Source of the DNA: Kitasatospora sp. SolWspMP-SS2h
GTDB lineage: Bacteria; Actinomycetota; Actinomycetes; Streptomycetales; Streptomycetaceae
DNA: 64,000 bases
NCBI RefSeq assembly: GCF_003259315.1
Contig: NZ_QLLT01000018.1
Location: 124,001-188,000, forward strand
Direction of reading: 5' to 3'
A program made the position numbers and the translations under genes. Under the pieces are notes generated by a model. That model saw only the letters and a list, made by a program, of their open reading frames with translations, ran no database searches and was not told the origin of the DNA. Position 1 is the first letter of the stretch. Each line of letters starts with the position of its first letter. Of the stretch, positions 44,570 to 53,473 are shown one piece after another.

Positions 44570-45229
44570 TCAGTGCTGCTGGTCGGCCTGTCGGCGGGCG
44601 ACGTAGGCGGCGGCCTGGGTGCGGCGCTCCATGCCCATCTTGGCCAGCAGGCTGCTGACGTAGTTCTTCACCGTCTTCTCGGCCAGGTGCAGCTCGTTGC
44701 CGATCTGCCGGTTGGTCATCCCCTCGCCGATCAGGTCGAGGATGCGGCGCTCCTGTTTCGTCAACTGGGCGGTCCGCTCGTCCTCCTTCTCGCCGCCGTC
44801 CCGCAGCCGGGCCAGCACCCGGCTGGTGGCCACCGGGTCGAGCAGGGACTTGCCGGCCGCGACGTCGCGCACCGCGGAGAGCAGGTCGGTGCCGCGGATC
44901 GCTTTCAGGACATATCCGGAGGCCCCCGCCATGATCGAGTCGAACAGCGCCTCGTCGTCGGAGAAGGAGGTGAGCATCAGGCACTTCACCGAGGGGTCCT
45001 GGGAGCGGATCTCCCGGCACACCTCGACCCCGTTGCCGTCGGGGAGCCGGACGTCGAGCACCGCCACGTCCGGACGGACCGCCGGAATGCGGTTGAGCGC
45101 CTCGGCCGCCGTCCCCGCCTCGCCGACCACCTCGATGTCGTCCTCCATCGAGAGCAGGTCGTGCACGCCGCGCCGGACCACTTCGTGATCATCAAGGAGA
45201 AAAACCCTGATATGTCCGTTATCAGTCAT
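44570..45229 (-). CDS. Orphan NarL/FixJ-family response regulator
   Basis: This 219-residue regulator has a receiver domain (1-120) with acidic pocket DDHEVV, phospho-acceptor Asp in [14 protein letters not shown] (about 59), Thr in LMLTSF and Lys in GYVLKA. A LuxR-type HTH (about 150-210) includes [20 protein letters not shown] and [17 protein letters not shown], which is DevR/DosR-like. No histidine kinase gene is adjacent. It diverges from the 2-oxoacid dehydrogenase operon across a 312-bp gap with a 14-bp palindrome. No Shine-Dalgarno sequence precedes the ATG at 45229, so the start is less certain than the product. Confidence 0.9.
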   Translation of the reverse strand: MTDNGHIRVFLLDDHEVVRRGVHDLLSMEDDIEVVGEAGTAAEALNRIPAVRPDVAVLDVRLPDGNGVEVCREIRSQDPSVKCLMLTSFSDDEALFDSIMAGASGYVLKAIRGTDLLSAVRDVAAGKSLLDPVATSRVLARLRDGGEKEDERTAQLTKQERRILDLIGEGMTNRQIGNELHLAEKTVKNYVSSLLAKMGMERRTQAAAYVARRQADQQH

Positions 45230-45541
45230 TTGCAAAGCGTCGCACAAATCGATGCCGGTTACCCCCTTTCGCAGCGGCCCGTGCCCGGATACCGTGCGCT
45301 GGTGTCCTGACCGGAACGGGCCGACCGCGCCACACCTGCGGTCATCCCCGCCGGGGAACAACTAGGACGTCCTAGCGCAAGCGCGCCGAAGGGCGCCGCT
45401 GGGTAACGTTCTCGTGAGGACGCCGTCGGAAAGGGAACACCGCCTGCCCGCACTGGTGCGCACACCCACGCGCGCGAGCCGGGGAGGCGACCGGACCGGC
45501 CGCCGGCGACCCCGGGTGGCCGGACAGACCGAGGAGTGAAC
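45230..45541. promoter_or_regulatory. Divergent control region between the orphan regulator and E1 alpha genes
   Basis: This 312-bp gap holds no gene. It contains the perfect 14-bp palindrome CTAGGACGTCCTAG at 45362-45375, a likely dimer binding site roughly 130 bp upstream of the regulator and 165 bp upstream of the dehydrogenase operon. The segment nearest the regulator is locally A+T richer. No clear -35/-10 pair stands out. Confidence 0.55.
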
Positions 45542-46693
45542 GTGACCGTCAAAAGCACGTCGAGGGCGCGCAAGAAGGCCGCCCCCGGCGTCCCTGACCC
45601 CGCCCGGGCCGGCGCCACCGCCGAACCCGAGCTCGTCCAGCTGCTCACCCCGGAGGGCGACCGGGTCGACGACCCGGAGTTCCCGCTCACCGTGACGCCC
45701 GAGGAGCTGCGCGCGCTCTACCGGGACCTGGTCCTGGTCCGGCGCTTCGACGCGGAGGCCACCTCGCTCCAGCGCCAGGGCGAACTGGGCCTGTGGGCCT
45801 CGCTGTTGGGGCAGGAGGCGGCCCAGGTCGGCTCCGGCCGCGCGATGCGCACCGGCGACTACGCGTTCCCCACCTACCGCGAGCACGGCGTGGCCTGGTG
45901 CCGCGACGTGGACCCGCTGAACCTGCTCGGCATGTTCCGCGGCGTGAACCACGGCGGCTGGGACCCGAACGAGAAGAACTTCCACCTCTACACCATCGTG
46001 ATCGGCTCGCAGACCCTGCACGCCACCGGCTACGCGATGGGCATCGCCAAGGACGGCGCGGACGACGCGGTGATCGCCTACTTCGGCGACGGCGCCTCCA
46101 GCCAGGGCGACGTCAACGAGGCCTTCACCTTCGCCTCGGTCTACAACGCGCCGGTGGTGTTCTTCTGCCAGAACAACCAGTGGGCGATCTCCGAGCCCAC
46201 CGCCGTGCAGACCCGCATCCCGCTCTACCGCCGCGCCGCCGGCTTCGGCTTCCCCGGCGTCCGGGTCGACGGCAACGACGTGCTGGCCGTCCTCGCGGTC
46301 ACCCGCTGGGCGCTGGACCGCGCCCGCACCGGCCAGGGCCCGGTCCTGGTCGAGGCGTTCACCTACCGGATGGGCGCGCACACCACCTCCGACGACCCGA
46401 CCCGCTACCGGCAGTCCGAGGAGACCGAGTCCTGGAAGGCCAAGGACCCGATCCTGCGGCTGCGGGCCCACCTGGAGAAGCAGGGCCTCGCCGACGAGGC
46501 GTTCTTCGCCGGGGTCGAGGCCGAGAGCGAGCAGCTGGGCCTGCGCGTGCGGGAGGGCGTCCGCTCGATGCCCGACCCCGACCCGACCCTGATCTTCGAC
46601 CACGTCTACAGCGAGCCGCACGCCCTGGTGGACGAGGAACGCGCCGAGTACGAGGCGTACGCCGCCTCCTTCGAGGGTGGGGAGCACCACTGA
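45542..46693 (+). CDS. 2-oxoacid dehydrogenase E1 component, alpha subunit (PDH/BCKDH type)
   Basis: This thiamine diphosphate enzyme subunit decarboxylates pyruvate or branched-chain 2-oxoacids and has 383 residues. The ThDP motif GDGASSQGDVNEAFTFASVY followed by NAPVVFFCQNNQWAIS is complete, and the phosphorylation-loop region reads FTYRMGAHTTSDDPTRYR. The family cannot be split safely between pyruvate and branched-chain substrates; streptomycetes keep bkd operons of this layout. The GTG at 45542 is preferred because GAGGAG (45531-45536) is ideally spaced, whereas a GTG at 45536 would overlap it. Confidence 0.93.
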   Translation: MTVKSTSRARKKAAPGVPDPARAGATAEPELVQLLTPEGDRVDDPEFPLTVTPEELRALYRDLVLVRRFDAEATSLQRQGELGLWASLLGQEAAQVGSGRAMRTGDYAFPTYREHGVAWCRDVDPLNLLGMFRGVNHGGWDPNEKNFHLYTIVIGSQTLHATGYAMGIAKDGADDAVIAYFGDGASSQGDVNEAFTFASVYNAPVVFFCQNNQWAISEPTAVQTRIPLYRRAAGFGFPGVRVDGNDVLAVLAVTRWALDRARTGQGPVLVEAFTYRMGAHTTSDDPTRYRQSEETESWKAKDPILRLRAHLEKQGLADEAFFAGVEAESEQLGLRVREGVRSMPDPDPTLIFDHVYSEPHALVDEERAEYEAYAASFEGGEHH

Positions 46694-47667
46694 TGGCCGG
46701 CCAGCTCAGCATCGCCAAGGCGCTCAACGAGGCGCTGCGCAAGTCGCTGGAGAGCGACCCGAAGACCGTCCTGATGGGCGAGGACATCGGAAAGCTCGGC
46801 GGCGTCTTCCGGATCACCGACGGCCTGCAGAAGGACTTCGGCGAGGACCGGGTGATCGACACCCCGCTCGCCGAGTCCGGCATCGTCGGCACCGCGATCG
46901 GCCTCGCGCTGCGCGGCTACCGCCCGGTGGTCGAGATCCAGTTCGACGGCTTCGTCTACCCGGCCTTCGACCAGATCGTCACCCAGCTCGCCAAGATGCA
47001 CGCCCGGGCGCTCGGCCACGTGAAGATGCCGGTCACCGTGCGCATCCCGTTCGGCGGCGGCATCGGCGCGGTCGAGCACCACAGCGAGTCGCACGAGGCG
47101 TACTTCGCGCACACCGCCGGCCTGCGGGTGGTCAGCCCGTCCAACGCGCACGACGCGCACTGGATGCTGCGCCAGGCCATCGAGTCGGACGACCCGGTGG
47201 TCTTCCTGGAGCCCAAGCGCCGCTACTGGGACAAGGGCGAGGTCGGCGAGGACCCGATGCTGCCGCTGCACGCGGCCCGGATCGCCCGGCCCGGCACCGA
47301 CGCCACGCTGATCGCCTACGGGCCGATGGTCAAGGTCTGCCTGGAGGCCGCGAAGGCCGCCGAGGAGGACGGCCGCCGGCTGGAGGTGGTCGACCTGCGC
47401 TCGCTGTCGCCGATCGACTTCGCCACCCTGGAGGAGTCGGTCAAGCGCACCGGCCGCGGCATCGTCGTGCACGAGGCCCCGGTCTTCCTCGGCCTGGGCG
47501 CGGAGCTCGCCGCCCGGCTCACCGAGCGCTGCTTCTACCACCTGGAGGCACCCATCCTGCGGGTCGGCGGCTACCACGCCCCGTACCCGCCGTCGCGCGT
47601 CGAGGAGACCTACCTCCCCGACCTGGACCGCGTGCTCGACGCCGTCGACCGCACGTTCGCCTTCTGA
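46693..47667 (+). CDS. 2-oxoacid dehydrogenase E1 component, beta subunit
   Basis: This 324-residue partner of E1 alpha has the transketolase pyrimidine-binding domain (TVLMGEDIGKLGGVFRITDG, FDGFVYPAFDQIVTQLAK) and the transketolase C-terminal domain (ATLIAYGPMVKVCLEAA, GIVVHEAPVFLGLGAEL). The start overlaps the E1 alpha stop by one base (TGATG), so the subunits are translationally coupled and made 1:1. RYWDKGEVGEDPMLPLHAA carries the ligands expected for the K+-binding loop. Confidence 0.95.
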   Translation: MAGQLSIAKALNEALRKSLESDPKTVLMGEDIGKLGGVFRITDGLQKDFGEDRVIDTPLAESGIVGTAIGLALRGYRPVVEIQFDGFVYPAFDQIVTQLAKMHARALGHVKMPVTVRIPFGGGIGAVEHHSESHEAYFAHTAGLRVVSPSNAHDAHWMLRQAIESDDPVVFLEPKRRYWDKGEVGEDPMLPLHAARIARPGTDATLIAYGPMVKVCLEAAKAAEEDGRRLEVVDLRSLSPIDFATLEESVKRTGRGIVVHEAPVFLGLGAELAARLTERCFYHLEAPILRVGGYHAPYPPSRVEETYLPDLDRVLDAVDRTFAF

Positions 47668-47681
47668 GCCGGGGAGCGAAG

Positions 47682-49205
47682 ATGACCACTGGTGTTCACT
47701 CGCTCCGCGAGTTCAAGATGCCCGACGTGGGCGAGGGCCTGACCGAGGCCGAGATCCTCACCTGGTACGTGAAGCCGGGCGACGCCGTCACCGACGGGCA
47801 GGTGGTCTGCGAGGTGGAGACCGCCAAGGCCGCCGTCGAACTGCCGATCCCGTTCACCGGCGTGGTCGAGGCGCTGCACTTCCCGGCGGGCGCCACCGTC
47901 GACGTCGGCACCCCGATCATCGCGGTGGCCGTCGCGGGCGCCGCGCCCGCCGCCGCCCCCGCCGCGCCCGTGGTGCCCGCGCCCGCGACCGCCGCGGAGG
48001 CCGAGCCGGAGCCGGAGCGCCGCGAGGTGCTGGTCGGCTACGGGCCGCGCACCGGCTCGGCGCAGCGCCGGACCCGCCGCAGCAACGGGACGGCCGCGCC
48101 GACCGCCCCGATGGCGCCCGCCGCCCCGGCCGCGCCCGCCGCCCCGGCCGCGCCCGCCGCCCCGGCTTCCGAGCCGGTGGCCGTCGCGCCCGCCGTGCCC
48201 GCCGCGCCCGCCGTCGAGGGGGAGCGCCCGCTGGCCAAGCCGCCGGTGCGCAAGCTCGCCAAGGACCTCGGGATCGACCTGCGCGCCGTGGTGCCGACCG
48301 GTCCGAACGGCGTGATCACCCGCGAGGACGTGCACGCCGCGGCGAACACCGCCGCCGGGACGGTCGTCGAGCCGGTCGCGGCCCCGGCGGCCCCGCCCGT
48401 CCAGGCGGCCCCGGCGGTCCAGTCGGCCGCGCCGGCCGTCGCCGCGCCGGCTGTCGCCGCGCCGGCCGTCGCCGCGCCGGTGCGGCCGGTGCCGGACGCG
48501 TCCGGGGACGTCCGGGTGCCGGTCAAGGGCGTGCGCAAGGCCACCGCGCAGGCGATGGTCGCCTCCGCGTTCACCGCGCCGCACGTCACCGAGTTCGTCC
48601 AGGTCGACGTGACCCGGACGATGAAGCTGGTGCGCCGGCTCAAGGAGAGCGGCGAGCTCGGCGCCGGGGTGCGGGTCAGCCCGCTGCTGCTGGTCGCCAA
48701 GGCGCTGCTGACCGCCGTCAAGCGGTACCCGGAGGTCAACGCCAGCTGGGACGAGGCGGCCCAGGAGATCGTCATCCGGGGCGCGGTCAACCTCGGCATC
48801 GCCGCGGCCACCCCGCGCGGCCTGATCGTCCCGAACATCAAGGACGCCGGCTCCCGCACCCTCTCCCAACTGGCGGTCGCGCTCGGCGAGTTGGTGGAGA
48901 CCGCCCGGCAGGGCAAGACCTCTCCGGCGGACATGGCGGGCGGCAGCATCACCATCACCAACGTCGGCGTGTTCGGCGTCGACACCGGCACCCCGATCCT
49001 CAACCCCGGCGAGGCCGCCATCCTGGCCTTCGGCGCGGTCCGGGAGCTGCCCTGGGTGCACAAGGGCAAGGTGGTGCCCCGGCAGGTCACCACGCTGGCG
49101 CTCTCCTTCGACCACCGGCTGGTCGACGGCGAGCTGGGCTCCAGGGTGCTGGCGGACGTCGCCGCGGTGCTGGAGCACCCGAAGCGACTGATCACCTGGG
49201 GCTGA
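47682..49205 (+). CDS. 2-oxoacid dehydrogenase E2, dihydrolipoamide acyltransferase
   Basis: This 507-residue core subunit carries one lipoyl domain (1-80, lipoyl Lys in CEVETAKAAVELP near 47). A long Ala/Pro linker with PAAPAAPAAP repeats, a peripheral subunit-binding domain (PPVRKLAKDLGIDLRAVVPT, GPNGVITREDV), a second repetitive linker (AVAAPAVAAPAVAAPV) and the catalytic domain follow. The active-site motif FDHRLVDGELG is near residue 480. GGGGAG precedes the ATG, 14 bases after E1 beta. No E3 gene is present, so lipoamide dehydrogenase must come from elsewhere. A strong terminator ends the operon. Confidence 0.95.
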   Translation: MTTGVHSLREFKMPDVGEGLTEAEILTWYVKPGDAVTDGQVVCEVETAKAAVELPIPFTGVVEALHFPAGATVDVGTPIIAVAVAGAAPAAAPAAPVVPAPATAAEAEPEPERREVLVGYGPRTGSAQRRTRRSNGTAAPTAPMAPAAPAAPAAPAAPAAPASEPVAVAPAVPAAPAVEGERPLAKPPVRKLAKDLGIDLRAVVPTGPNGVITREDVHAAANTAAGTVVEPVAAPAAPPVQAAPAVQSAAPAVAAPAVAAPAVAAPVRPVPDASGDVRVPVKGVRKATAQAMVASAFTAPHVTEFVQVDVTRTMKLVRRLKESGELGAGVRVSPLLLVAKALLTAVKRYPEVNASWDEAAQEIVIRGAVNLGIAAATPRGLIVPNIKDAGSRTLSQLAVALGELVETARQGKTSPADMAGGSITITNVGVFGVDTGTPILNPGEAAILAFGAVRELPWVHKGKVVPRQVTTLALSFDHRLVDGELGSRVLADVAAVLEHPKRLITWG

Positions 49206-49217
49206 GCCGCCCCGCCC

Positions 49218-49256
49218 CCGCGGGCCCCGTTCCGGACGCCGGAGCGGGGCCCGCGG
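49218..49256. terminator. Terminator of the 2-oxoacid dehydrogenase operon
   Basis: A stem of about 18 bp (start CCGCGGGCCCCG, one G-T pair) closes on a three-base loop between the convergent E2 and XRE genes. Confidence 0.85.
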
Positions 49257-49265
49257 CCGTTCCGG

Positions 49266-49529
49266 TCAGCCCCGGGCGGCGCGCCAGCCGGCCCGGGCCA
49301 GGGCGTGGAAGCGCTCGGCGTCCGGGTGGCCCAGGCCGAGGGCGGCGCAGAGCAGGGCGGCGGTGGCGGGGCGCGGGCCGGACGTGCCGCGCTCCAGGTC
49401 GGACAGGGTGCGGACGCCGAGTCCGGCCTTGGCGGCGAGTTCGCCCTGGGTGAGCAGGGCGTCCCGCCGGTGTCCGCGCAGGGCGCGTCCGAACGTCGCG
49501 CGCGGGTCGGTGCGCTGCCGGGTCTCCAT
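49266..49529 (-). CDS. Small XRE-family helix-turn-helix regulator
   Basis: This 87-residue protein is a single HTH_3 domain (RALRGHRRDALLTQGELAAK, AGLGVRTLSDLERGTSGPRP) with a short helical end. It resembles the DNA-binding head of larger signalling regulators but has no C-terminal module. GGGGGAAG before the ATG at 49529 sets the start. Its targets are unknown; the divergent M64 peptidase gene 266 bp away is a candidate. Confidence 0.75.
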   Translation of the reverse strand: METRQRTDPRATFGRALRGHRRDALLTQGELAAKAGLGVRTLSDLERGTSGPRPATAALLCAALGLGHPDAERFHALARAGWRAARG

Positions 49530-49795
49530 GCGGTGCTTCCCCCTGTCGTTCCCCCGTTCGGCAGGGTATCCCGCCCGTCCACCGGTCGGCCGGGCCGCCG
49601 GTCGGTTGTCCAACTGCGGCGCGCTGAAAGGTACTTGGGGGGAGCGGTGGCCCCCGCCGGGCGGGTCGCGCATTGGGCCGCCCGAGGGAGTTTCGCGCCG
49701 CCCGGGCCGGGCCCGGGGCCCGGATGGGTACGTGTGTGCGATCAAACCACCCGCGCAGCCAGGCCGGGTGACCGTCGCAGCGAGGACTTCCGCGT

Positions 49796-51016
49796 ATGCC
49801 GACTGGCGCTCCCGGCCCCGTGATGCGTTCCGCCGCCGCCCTGCTGCTGGTGGCCGCCGCCGTGCTGCCCGCCGCGGTGGAGCTGGTCTCGCCCGCGCCC
49901 TCGACCGCGATAGGCCCGCCGCCCGGCCCGGACCGCCCGGCGCCGCCCGCCCGCCCCGACCTGCGGGCCCCCGGCGCGCCCTCGGTGGACCTGCGGCTGA
50001 CCGGCGACGCGGCCGACCGGATCACCCTGGTGCTGCTCGGCGACGGCTACACCTCCGCCCAGCAGCAGCTCTTCCACGAGCAGGCGGACCGGGCCTGGCG
50101 GGCGCTGCTGGAGATCGAGCCGTTCCGCACCTACCAGGGGTTCTTCAACATACGGCGGGTGGACGTGGTCTCCCCGGTGGGGGGCATCGCGGAGACCGAG
50201 AGCGCCGGGAAGGACCCGGCCACCCCGCTCGGGATGCACTTCTGGTGCGAGGGCACCGCCCGCCTGCTCTGCGCGGACGAGGACGCCACCGCCCGCTGGG
50301 CCGGGCAGGGCGACGGGCCGCAGTACCTGATCGCGCTGGCCAACTCGACCGAGTACGGCGGGGCCGGCGGCACCGGGGTGACCACGCTGTCCGGCGGCAG
50401 CCCGGACGCCGGGCGGATCATCCAGCACGAGATCGGCCACACCGTCGGCACCCTCGGCGACGAGTACGACTCCGCCCCGAACGACCCGGACTACCCGAAC
50501 CTGGCCACGGTGGACGCCGAGGAGATGCTCCGGGAGAAGACCAAGTGGTGGCACTGGCTGGGCGCCGAGTCGCCGGACGGCGGCGGGGTGATCGGCACCT
50601 ACCGCAGCTCCAACGGCCTGTACCGGCCGACCGCCGACTCGGTGATGCGCACCCTCGGCAGCACCTACAACCTCCCCTCCCGGGAGGCGATCATCGAGCA
50701 GCTGTACCGCCGGGTGAAGCCGGCCGACGCGCCCGAACCCGCCTCCGGCCCGGTCTCCGGACGCCCGAAGCTGCACGTGCGGCCGCTGGCGCTGACCGGA
50801 CCGCGGCAGCTGCGGATCAGCTGGACCCTGGACGGCAAGCCGGTCGACCCGAGCACCGCGGACGGCACCTGGCTGGACACCGGGGAAATGGCGCTGGAGC
50901 CGGGCGGCCGGCACACCGTCACCGCGACCGTGCGGGACACCACCGACTGGGTGCGCGACGAGGCGTTCCGCGAGCGGTACATGACCCGGACCGAGAGCTG
51001 GACGCTCACCAGCTGA
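49796..51016 (+). CDS. Secreted M64-family zinc metallopeptidase
   Basis: This 406-residue exported protein has a signal peptide (RSAAALLLVAAAVLPAAVEL). The peptidase M64 domain has LLGDGYTSAQQQLFHEQADR and the zinc motif HEIGHTVGTLGDEYD near residue 211, where the two His and the downstream Asp or Glu bind metal and the Glu is catalytic. A C-terminal beta-rich domain of about 90 residues begins near residue 310. The family includes IgA-cleaving enzymes of gut bacteria, but in a soil actinomycete the natural substrate is unknown. GCGAGGA precedes the ATG. Confidence 0.88.
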   Translation: MPTGAPGPVMRSAAALLLVAAAVLPAAVELVSPAPSTAIGPPPGPDRPAPPARPDLRAPGAPSVDLRLTGDAADRITLVLLGDGYTSAQQQLFHEQADRAWRALLEIEPFRTYQGFFNIRRVDVVSPVGGIAETESAGKDPATPLGMHFWCEGTARLLCADEDATARWAGQGDGPQYLIALANSTEYGGAGGTGVTTLSGGSPDAGRIIQHEIGHTVGTLGDEYDSAPNDPDYPNLATVDAEEMLREKTKWWHWLGAESPDGGGVIGTYRSSNGLYRPTADSVMRTLGSTYNLPSREAIIEQLYRRVKPADAPEPASGPVSGRPKLHVRPLALTGPRQLRISWTLDGKPVDPSTADGTWLDTGEMALEPGGRHTVTATVRDTTDWVRDEAFRERYMTRTESWTLTS

Positions 51017-51081
51017 AACCGGACGTCCCGGACCACCCCGGCCCAAAGATCAGGTCATGGGATGACTAGCCTGGTAGCACT

Positions 51082-52476
51082 ATGAGCGTGGACCCCGCCC
51101 GCACCGCACCGTCCCTGTCCGCACCCGCTCCCCGCCGACCTGCCGACGCCGCCGCTGCCGCCGTCCCCGGCGCTCCCGGCGCTTCCGGCGCTTCCGGCTC
51201 TCCCACCGCCCGGACCGTGGACGAGGTCTTCCACCCGCCGGGCGGACGCGCCGCCTGGTTCGCCTGGTCGCTCGGCGTCGCCGTCTACGTCCTCGCCGTG
51301 GTGCACCGCACCAGCCTCGGGGTGGCCGGGCTGGACGCCTCCGCCCGGTTCGGCATCGGCGCCTCCGCCCTGTCCACCTTCTCCATCCTGCAGGTCCTGG
51401 TGTACGCCGGGATGCAGGTCCCGGTCGGCCTGCTGGTCGACCGGATCGGCCCGCGCCGGGTGCTGCTGCTGGGCGTGGCGCTGATGAGCGCCGGGCAGCT
51501 GGCCTTCGCCTTCTCCACCGCGTTCGCGCCCGCGCTGGCCTCCCGCGCGGTGCTCGGCTGCGGCGACGCGATGACCTTCATCAGCGTGCTGCGGGTCGCC
51601 GCCCGCTGGTTCCCGGCCGCCCGCAACCCGTTCGTCGTCCAGCTCACCGGCCTGATCGGCACCGGCGGCAACCTGGTCACCACCGTGGTGCTCGCCCAGG
51701 CGCTGCACACCGCCGGGTGGAACGCCACCTTCGGCACGATCGCGCTGACCGGCGTACTGGTCTTCGCCGTCGTGCTGGTGCTGCTCAAGGAGGCCCCGCC
51801 GGGCGCGCCGGCGCCGGTGCGGCACGGGAGCCCGCGGCTGCCGGTCGGGCAGCAGATCCGGGCCGCCTGGTCCGAGCCCGGCACCCGGCTCGGGATGTGG
51901 GTGCACTTCACCACGGCGTTCCCGGCCTCCGCGTTTGGCCTGCTCTGGGGGCTGCCCTACCTGGTCGAGGGGCAGGGCATGTCCCGGGCCGGGGCGGGCG
52001 GCATGCTCAGCCTGCTGGTGCTCAGCGGGATGCTCTTCGGCCTGCTGTTCGGCCGGATGGTCTCCCGCACCGCCGCCTCCCGGCTGCCGATCGCGTTCAC
52101 CGTGCTCGCCGCCACCGCGCTCTGCTGGACCGCCACCCTGGCCTGGCCGCACGGGCACCCGCCGACCTGGCTGCTGGTGGTGCTGATGCTGGTCATGGGC
52201 AGCAACGGCCCGGCCTCGCTGATCGGCCTGGACTACGCCCGCGCGTACAACCCCGCCGAGCGGATGGGCACCGCCTCCGGCATCGCCAACATGGGCGGCT
52301 TCATCGGCTCGATGATCACCCTGCTCGGCATCGGCGTCCTGCTGGACGCGCTCGCCGACCCGGGCGGCGACGGCTACGGCGCGCACGCCTACCAGCTGGC
52401 GTTCTGCTTCCAGCTGCTGCCGCTGCTGCTCGGGACAACGATGATCCTGCGGCTGCGCCGCAAGCTGGTCCGGTAG
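51082..52476 (+). CDS. MFS transporter
   Basis: This 464-residue major facilitator has an Ala/Pro-rich cytoplasmic N-terminus of about 55 residues, twelve hydrophobic segments and the MFS loop LLVDRIGPRRVLLLG between helices 2 and 3. The mixture of features (AWFAWSLGVAVYVLAVVHRT at the first helix) resembles anion or organic-acid uptake carriers as much as exporters. The substrate is unknown. A TAGCCT hexamer ends nine bases before the ATG and no ribosome site is seen, so it may be leaderless. The following gene converges, only 10 bp away. Confidence 0.82.
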   Translation: MSVDPARTAPSLSAPAPRRPADAAAAAVPGAPGASGASGSPTARTVDEVFHPPGGRAAWFAWSLGVAVYVLAVVHRTSLGVAGLDASARFGIGASALSTFSILQVLVYAGMQVPVGLLVDRIGPRRVLLLGVALMSAGQLAFAFSTAFAPALASRAVLGCGDAMTFISVLRVAARWFPAARNPFVVQLTGLIGTGGNLVTTVVLAQALHTAGWNATFGTIALTGVLVFAVVLVLLKEAPPGAPAPVRHGSPRLPVGQQIRAAWSEPGTRLGMWVHFTTAFPASAFGLLWGLPYLVEGQGMSRAGAGGMLSLLVLSGMLFGLLFGRMVSRTAASRLPIAFTVLAATALCWTATLAWPHGHPPTWLLVVLMLVMGSNGPASLIGLDYARAYNPAERMGTASGIANMGGFIGSMITLLGIGVLLDALADPGGDGYGAHAYQLAFCFQLLPLLLGTTMILRLRRKLVR

Positions 52477-52486
52477 CGGCCCGGGC

Positions 52487-53314
52487 TCAGGGGGTGCTCG
52501 CCAGGTGGGCGAGCACCCGGTCGCCCAGCTCCCGGTCGCCGATCACGTTCACGATCGCGGTCTCCGGACGGACCCGGCCGCAGCACAGCCGGACGAAGGT
52601 CTGCCAGTCCATCGACAGCCGCACCTCGGGGGCCAGCACCACCGAGTCGTCCACGGTGCCCCGGCCGTCCGGGCCGACCCGCACGGTGCGGTGGAAGGGC
52701 AGCGCGCCCGCCACGTCGAAGGCCACCGTGGTGCCGATCGGGGCGCCCGCCTCCTTGGCGACCTGCTTGGGCAGCGACTCGATCAGCCAGTCCCTGGTGA
52801 CCACCGCGGCCGGGGAGTCCAGGTTGCCCGGGGTCCGCAGCGCGCGGCGCAGGTCCTGCTCGTGCACCCACACGTCGAAGGCCCGCATCCGCAGCAGCGT
52901 CGCGTACGGGACGTCCCGGGCCAGCGGGCCGGCCGGCCAGCGCACCGGGTCGTTCGGCTCGTGGCGGGCGTTGCGCAGCGCCCGCGAGCGGCGGATCACC
53001 GTGTACTCCAGCTCGCTGGTGATCTCCACCGGCGTCCAGCAGCGGCGCTTGTCGACCGGCAGCTCCATGTACCGGGTGAACTCGTCGGTGACGTGCCGCA
53101 GGTCGCGCGGCAGCGCGTGGATCGGGCGCGGGTCGCCGAGCAGCTCGGACTCGATGCCGATGACGTGCGAGACGACGTCCCGCACCGACCAGCCGGGGCA
53201 CTCGGTGGCCCGGTTCCAGGCGTCGGTCGGCAACGGGGCGAGCAGCTCCGATATGGACTCGATCGACTGCGTCCACGCGTCGGTGTACGCCTGCACGGCC
53301 TGCTTGTCCGTCAC
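52487..53314 (-). CDS. Maleylpyruvate isomerase-family mycothiol-dependent enzyme
   Basis: This 275-residue protein has the DinB-like helical metal-binding domain (TECPGWSVRDVVSHVIGIES, His in the second helix) of the TIGR03083 group. A C-terminal SCP-like domain contains TVRVGPDGRGTVDD and LSMDWQTFVRLCCGR. Members use mycothiol as cofactor, mainly for thiol transfer or isomerisation; the actual substrate is open. GGAG before the GTG at 53314 sets the start. Mycothiol supply links it functionally to ino1 earlier in the window. Confidence 0.85.
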   Translation of the reverse strand: MTDKQAVQAYTDAWTQSIESISELLAPLPTDAWNRATECPGWSVRDVVSHVIGIESELLGDPRPIHALPRDLRHVTDEFTRYMELPVDKRRCWTPVEITSELEYTVIRRSRALRNARHEPNDPVRWPAGPLARDVPYATLLRMRAFDVWVHEQDLRRALRTPGNLDSPAAVVTRDWLIESLPKQVAKEAGAPIGTTVAFDVAGALPFHRTVRVGPDGRGTVDDSVVLAPEVRLSMDWQTFVRLCCGRVRPETAIVNVIGDRELGDRVLAHLASTP

Positions 53315-53473
53315 GGGTATCTCCGGCCCCTCCGTCGGCTTGCGTCGTCCCACGTCGTCCGGGCTGCCGAGACCTCCGCACGGACGCGCATACGGCACGT
53401 TACGCTGCCGGGTGAGAGCAGGGCAGCGCTTTCGGGTGACGATCGTAGGACTCTTGTCGTGGACGGTGGTACT

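Noticed and set aside
45536-45538. GTG at 45536 as start of the E1 alpha gene
   Set aside because: It overlaps the GAGGAG ribosome site that is ideally spaced for the GTG at 45542.
48440-48490. 15-bp repeats in the E2 gene as a possible recombination hotspot or regulatory array
   Set aside because: They encode the flexible AVAAP linker between E2 domains, a normal feature of the family.
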